Below are positions 31,224-33,785 of a DNA stretch of 33,785 bases, piece after piece. Both the position numbers and the translations under genes were made by a program. The stretch is from Porphyromonas cangingivalis (GTDB taxonomy: Bacteria; Bacteroidota; Bacteroidia; Bacteroidales; Paludibacteraceae): contig CAMDNO010000025.1 in the NCBI GenBank assembly GCA_945902955.1, positions 1-33,785 of the forward strand, in the 5' to 3' direction. Below the pieces are notes generated by a model. The model worked only from the letters and a program-made list of their open reading frames with translations, did no database searches and was not told the origin of the DNA. Position 1 is the first letter of the stretch. Every line of letters begins with the position of its first letter.

Positions 31224-32564
31224 TTAAAATTTATAACGTACGCCTCCTTCAAATCCAATAACATATTTATTCGCGCTTCGTATGCTAATGGGTTGATTGG
31301 TATCGAAATAGTACGATAATTTGGGTTCAAAATAGATAGCTGTATTTTTATATATGCTATAAGCGCCTCCTATCGAAGCATTTATCGAATACTGCCAGCC
31401 GCTTATTTTATCCGAAACAGTGGTGGTAATTATGCTCGATCCGTAATTCTGGTTTTGCACATAAACCGACCACAATCCCTTTTCGACCATGCCGCCGGTA
31501 GCTGCATAAGCCGACCATTTTTTGTTTTTCACAAAATCGAAAACAACACGTGCAGGTAGTCCAATGTAATGCAAATGCAGCTTCGAATCAACAGTATTGT
31601 TTTTGAAACTTGTTAGCAAATAGGTATACGTAATTCCACTTTCTATACTCCAAGCGGATGAAATGTTTCGCGCTATTGCTAAACCAGCCGAAACAGGCGC
31701 TAAATACGTTTTATCCGTAAAGTCTTCGGGTGCAAAAATGTAGGTTGTTGCCCGCTCGGCAGCCACTATGCCCATGCGTGGTGAGTAATCGAATACCGGC
31801 GCCGACAGTAAATTCGTGTTGGTATTGGTCCTTCCGGCACTGCCAACCATAGCTGCCAACTCCCAATTGTTCGTGTTTTTTTCTTTCAATGGGTCAGTCC
31901 AATCTTCTTTTTTGAGTTGAAGTTTCTCGTTTGGTGTTGGCTTTGGAGTAGAAACCAATGTGTCAATAGCCGTTTCTGTCGTTGATTTGTTTTCTGTTTG
32001 GGCTAAAATAGTACTTCCTTCGGTTGAAATTTCATTCTCCCCTTTTGTATTATTAAGTGCAATTATATCATTTTCAGAAACCGCTATTTTGAAATTCGGA
32101 CTTTCGTTGCTTGTTGTTTTATCAACCGTATTGTCAGTGTTCTTTTTATCGGTGAAAGTCGTTTTTTTATTTAATATAGTTTTATTTATAATAGTTTTAT
32201 TCGAAATTGTATTTTTTGAAACTGAGGCAATTGTATTATTATTATTTGTAACCACAATATTTTCCGGAACAACACTTTCAACTGATGTCGATTTTTCAAT
32301 CATACTACTTTTTGTTGTAGATGTCATCTCTGATTTATGCTGATTTATTGGTATATTAACAACCAATAGCAAAGCCACAGCTGCCGCCAATCCCGTAGTA
32401 ATCCACCATATAATAGGAATTTTTCTTTTTGCTTTTGGTGTCCTTATTCCAGCTTCAATAGCAGCCCACAAATCAGGCGCCACAGGGGTTTTATGTCCTT
32501 CCAGCTTCTGCCGAATGCTTTTACTAAAAGCGTCCTGTTCCTTATTTTTTATATTGTTGTGCAT
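31224..32564 (-). CDS. anti-sigma-like inner-membrane protein fused to a periplasmic linker and outer-membrane-type barrel
   Basis: About 446 residues from ATG 32564; an in-frame TTG 12 bp upstream is less likely. The cytoplasmic N-terminus (~1-45, DAFSKSIRQKLEGHKTPVAPDLWAAIE) resembles the short anti-sigma segment found after ECF sigma genes in Bacteroidota. One TM helix (~48-68, IIWWITTGLAAAVALLLVV) follows. A ~160-residue Asn/Thr/Lys-rich linker with NKTI(I/L)NK-like repeats leads to a C-terminal domain (~230-446) with PorT/OmpA-like beta-strands ending in GGVRYKF. The layout suggests a protein that spans the envelope, linking an outer-membrane sensor to the sigma factor. It overlaps the sigma gene by 23 bp and precedes the serpin gene by 12 bp. 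How an inner-membrane helix and a barrel coexist in one chain is unclear. Confidence 0.72.
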   Translation of the reverse strand: MHNNIKNKEQDAFSKSIRQKLEGHKTPVAPDLWAAIEAGIRTPKAKRKIPIIWWITTGLAAAVALLLVVNIPINQHKSEMTSTTKSSMIEKSTSVESVVPENIVVTNNNNTIASVSKNTISNKTIINKTILNKKTTFTDKKNTDNTVDKTTSNESPNFKIAVSENDIIALNNTKGENEISTEGSTILAQTENKSTTETAIDTLVSTPKPTPNEKLQLKKEDWTDPLKEKNTNNWELAAMVGSAGRTNTNTNLLSAPVFDYSPRMGIVAAERATTYIFAPEDFTDKTYLAPVSAGLAIARNISSAWSIESGITYTYLLTSFKNNTVDSKLHLHYIGLPARVVFDFVKNKKWSAYAATGGMVEKGLWSVYVQNQNYGSSIITTTVSDKISGWQYSINASIGGAYSIYKNTAIYFEPKLSYYFDTNQPISIRSANKYVIGFEGGVRYKF

Positions 32565-33120
32565 ATTCTTTTCCAATTAAATTTTCTACTTCGCGTTGCA
32601 AAATGTTACGTGCCCTCATAAATTGCGATCGGGAGGTGTTTTCGCTTATCTGCAACAATTCAGCTATCTCACCATGCGAATATCCTTCGATGGCATACAT
32701 ATTAAAAACAGTTCGATATCCTTCGGCAAGTTGAGCCACGCAGTTTAATAAGTCGTCTGCCGTAATCTGATCTATTATCGTGGGATGTATATCTTCAAAG
32801 TCGTTATGAAAATCGTCTAACTCTTTACTTTGCTTCAGCGCATTGTTTTGCCTTATATACTCCAATGCCGTTGTTACAAATACCCTTCGCATCCAACCGC
32901 CAAATGCACCCGCACCCGAATATGTGTCTATTTTGGTAAATACTTTTATAAATCCATCTTGCAAAATGTCCCGGGCGGTTTCGTAGTTACCAACATACCG
33001 TATGCAAACACTCATCATTGTCGAAGCGTGGAGCTCGTAAAGCATTTTTTGTGCCCACGATTCGCCATTTCTACAGCCTTCAATGATTGTTTTTTCGTCG
33101 GTTTTACGATTTTGTTCCAT
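32542..33120 (-). CDS. ECF-type RNA polymerase sigma-70 factor
   Basis: A 192-residue sigma factor with only regions 2 and 4. Region 2 (~25-95): ETARDILQDGFIKVFTKIDTYSGAGAFGGWMRRVFVTTALEYIRQ. Region 4 (~125-185): LAEGYRTVFNMYAIEGYSHGEIAELLQISENTSRSQFMRARNIL, the expected HTH. It directs transcription of a small regulon when released by its partner. First gene of a four-gene operon with the anti-sigma/barrel fusion (23-bp overlap), serpin and LVIVD lipoproteins, so the last two are probable regulon members through autoregulation. No TAnnTTTG promoter is obvious upstream (33121-33200), in keeping with an ECF-type self-controlled promoter. Confidence 0.93.
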   Translation of the reverse strand: MEQNRKTDEKTIIEGCRNGESWAQKMLYELHASTMMSVCIRYVGNYETARDILQDGFIKVFTKIDTYSGAGAFGGWMRRVFVTTALEYIRQNNALKQSKELDDFHNDFEDIHPTIIDQITADDLLNCVAQLAEGYRTVFNMYAIEGYSHGEIAELLQISENTSRSQFMRARNILQREVENLIGKEYAQQYKK

Positions 33121-33227
33121 TTAATACCAAGATGATTTGCGGGTGAAAAACGTTGCATTTAGAAAAATACCAAATTCAATATTTAAGATTTTTTGGGCGT
33201 GCCCCTGCGGGTTGGGCTGGAGTTTAT

Positions 33228-33249
33228 CCCGCATTGTAGCGGGGTTTTT
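33228..33249 (+). terminator. orphan terminator-like hairpin in a GC-rich island
   Basis: CCCGC-ATTGTA-GCGGG followed by GTTTTT reads as an intrinsic terminator on the plus strand, but no plus-strand gene precedes it. The flanking 33196-33258 is strikingly GC-rich (GGGCGTGCCC, CTGCGGGTTGGGC) amid AT-rich DNA and resembles repeat fragments I recall from other Bacteroidota. It may be the remnant of a repeat or small transcribed element. Confidence 0.4.
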
Positions 33250-33327
33250 GTACCGCCGAAATTTGTAGGTTATCGTAGTTTTAATAATTTAGTTTTATTT
33301 TCACTGATAACAGTTATCTGCGTATCA

Positions 33328-33477
33328 TTAACGTTGAGTTTTGTTCCTTTCGCCAACCACATCGCCCGCCTTGTCAGCCAACGAGCGCACATGCAACATA
33401 CTGAAATTCGCTATTTTCTCGGTTATCAAACTCAACATAAACAAAGTGAGTGATACAGAAATGATAAGGTTGTCCAT
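33328..33477 (-). pseudogene. small reading frame, possible N-terminal remnant of a membrane protein gene
   Basis: A 49-codon minus-strand frame starting MDNLIISVSLTLFMLSLITE, i.e. one N-terminal TM helix, then EKIANF...LADKAGDVVGERNKTQR and a stop. This resembles the beginning of longer Bacteroidota membrane proteins I recall, which continue with a second TM helix; here the frame stops and AT-rich spacer follows. It could be a decayed 5' remnant or a genuine small membrane protein. The rest of 33121-33536 holds only the GC-rich island listed separately. Confidence 0.35.
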
Positions 33478-33536
33478 AGGGATAAATAAATAGATTTGTA
33501 GTTTAAATAGGTTTTTTCATTGTTTTTATGTTGATT

Positions 33537-33785
33537 TTATTTTTTCTTATCTATTTGCTTCGCAGTATAATTCAGTTGTAAAAAACGGTCAAAATCACTT
33601 CGAAACATTTGATCTTGCACAATTCTGAACCTTTCCCATTCAGTTTCAGCATGCTGACGTGCCACTTCCATAGATATTTTGCCCGCATTTGTAAGCAATT
33701 CATGTTCCGTTGCCATCAAAATTCTATCTAAGTGTAACGCCCAATCATTCATCGTCATAGGTATATTTCTATTTGCTTGATTTTC
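33537..33785 (-). CDS. RhuM-family protein, C-terminal part (gene continues beyond window)
   Basis: The frame is open from the window edge (ENQANRNIP at the edge) to the stop at 33537, 82 codons. An internal ATG at 33758 is not the start. The segment IPMTMNDWALHLDRILMATEHELL, then GKISMEVARQHAETEWERFRIVQDQMFRSDFDRFL, is the characteristic C-terminus of the virulence RhuM family (named for a Salmonella SPI-3 gene). These proteins are about 300-350 residues, so only the last quarter is present. They are often found on mobile or variable islands, and their biochemical function is not established. The neighbouring gene remnant and GC-rich island fit a variable boundary at this end of the window. 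Confidence 0.82.
   Translation of the reverse strand, partial: ENQANRNIPMTMNDWALHLDRILMATEHELLTNAGKISMEVARQHAETEWERFRIVQDQMFRSDFDRFLQLNYTAKQIDKKK

Noticed and set aside
33193-33453. Plus-strand frame of 86 codons through the GC-rich island
   Set aside because: It runs through the terminator-like hairpin, shows no family resemblance and is antisense to the more protein-like frame at 33328-33477.

Overview
The window looks like a Bacteroidota (Bacteroidales-like) chromosome. The DNA is AT-rich with few Shine-Dalgarno sites. Several promoters match the phylum's -7 element TAnnTTTG. Two secreted enzymes end in type IX secretion (T9SS) sorting domains. There are many short lipoproteins, an ECF sigma factor paired with an inner-membrane/beta-barrel protein, and the phylum-typical DUF4783-nadC-rlmH neighbourhood. 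Two iron-sulfur flavoproteins and a membrane 4Fe-4S/cytochrome-b-like protein suggest an anaerobic or microaerobic life.

Layout. (1) 1-6457 is mostly housekeeping: a cut-off tRNA threonylcarbamoyladenosine gene, nadC-DUF4783, rlmH, a 1202-residue NtrY-like sensor kinase and yraN. (2) 6511-17389, all on the minus strand, is an eight-gene exopolysaccharide-type operon. In transcription order it encodes an anchored protein of unknown family, a stand-alone receiver domain, a TPR/YaiO outer-membrane barrel, a HEAT-like membrane protein, a processive GT2 synthase, a bacteriohemerythrin, a T9SS glycoside hydrolase and a T9SS FG-GAP/polysaccharide deacetylase. (3) 17390-17965 is a divergent control region with a promoter on each side, a 24-bp palindrome over the operon-2 promoter and a CRP/FNR-type palindrome before operon 3. 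(4) 17966-24683 on the plus strand is the most interesting locus: DsrE2-like, TusA, MvhD-like, QmoA/HdrA-like, DsrE-like lipoprotein, long HdrA/QmoB-like, small winged-helix protein, and QmoC-like 4Fe-4S/membrane subunit. It ends at a bidirectional terminator. (5) 24784-27552 on the minus strand holds a 7TM-AraC regulator, a lipid-anchored nitrilase-family protein and a barrel protein. (6) proC stands alone at 27803-28603. (7) 28664-33120 on the minus strand is an operon of ECF sigma factor, anti-sigma/barrel fusion, lipoprotein serpin and LVIVD-type lipoprotein. (8) The right edge holds a gene remnant and the C-terminal end of a RhuM-family protein.

How the genes may work together (inference). 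Operon 4 combines sulfur carriers (TusA, DsrE-type proteins) with a Qmo/Hdr-like quinone-linked electron-transfer complex. No aprAB, sat, dsrAB, dsrC or HdrB-type CCG subunit is visible nearby. That suggests membrane-linked redox chemistry on carrier-bound sulfane sulfur rather than classical sulfate reduction. Operon 2 could make, export, partly deacetylate and trim a surface polysaccharide, with a receiver protein and a diiron O2/NO-binding protein as possible regulatory inputs. The two operons diverge from one control region, so co-regulation by redox or oxygen is a testable idea.
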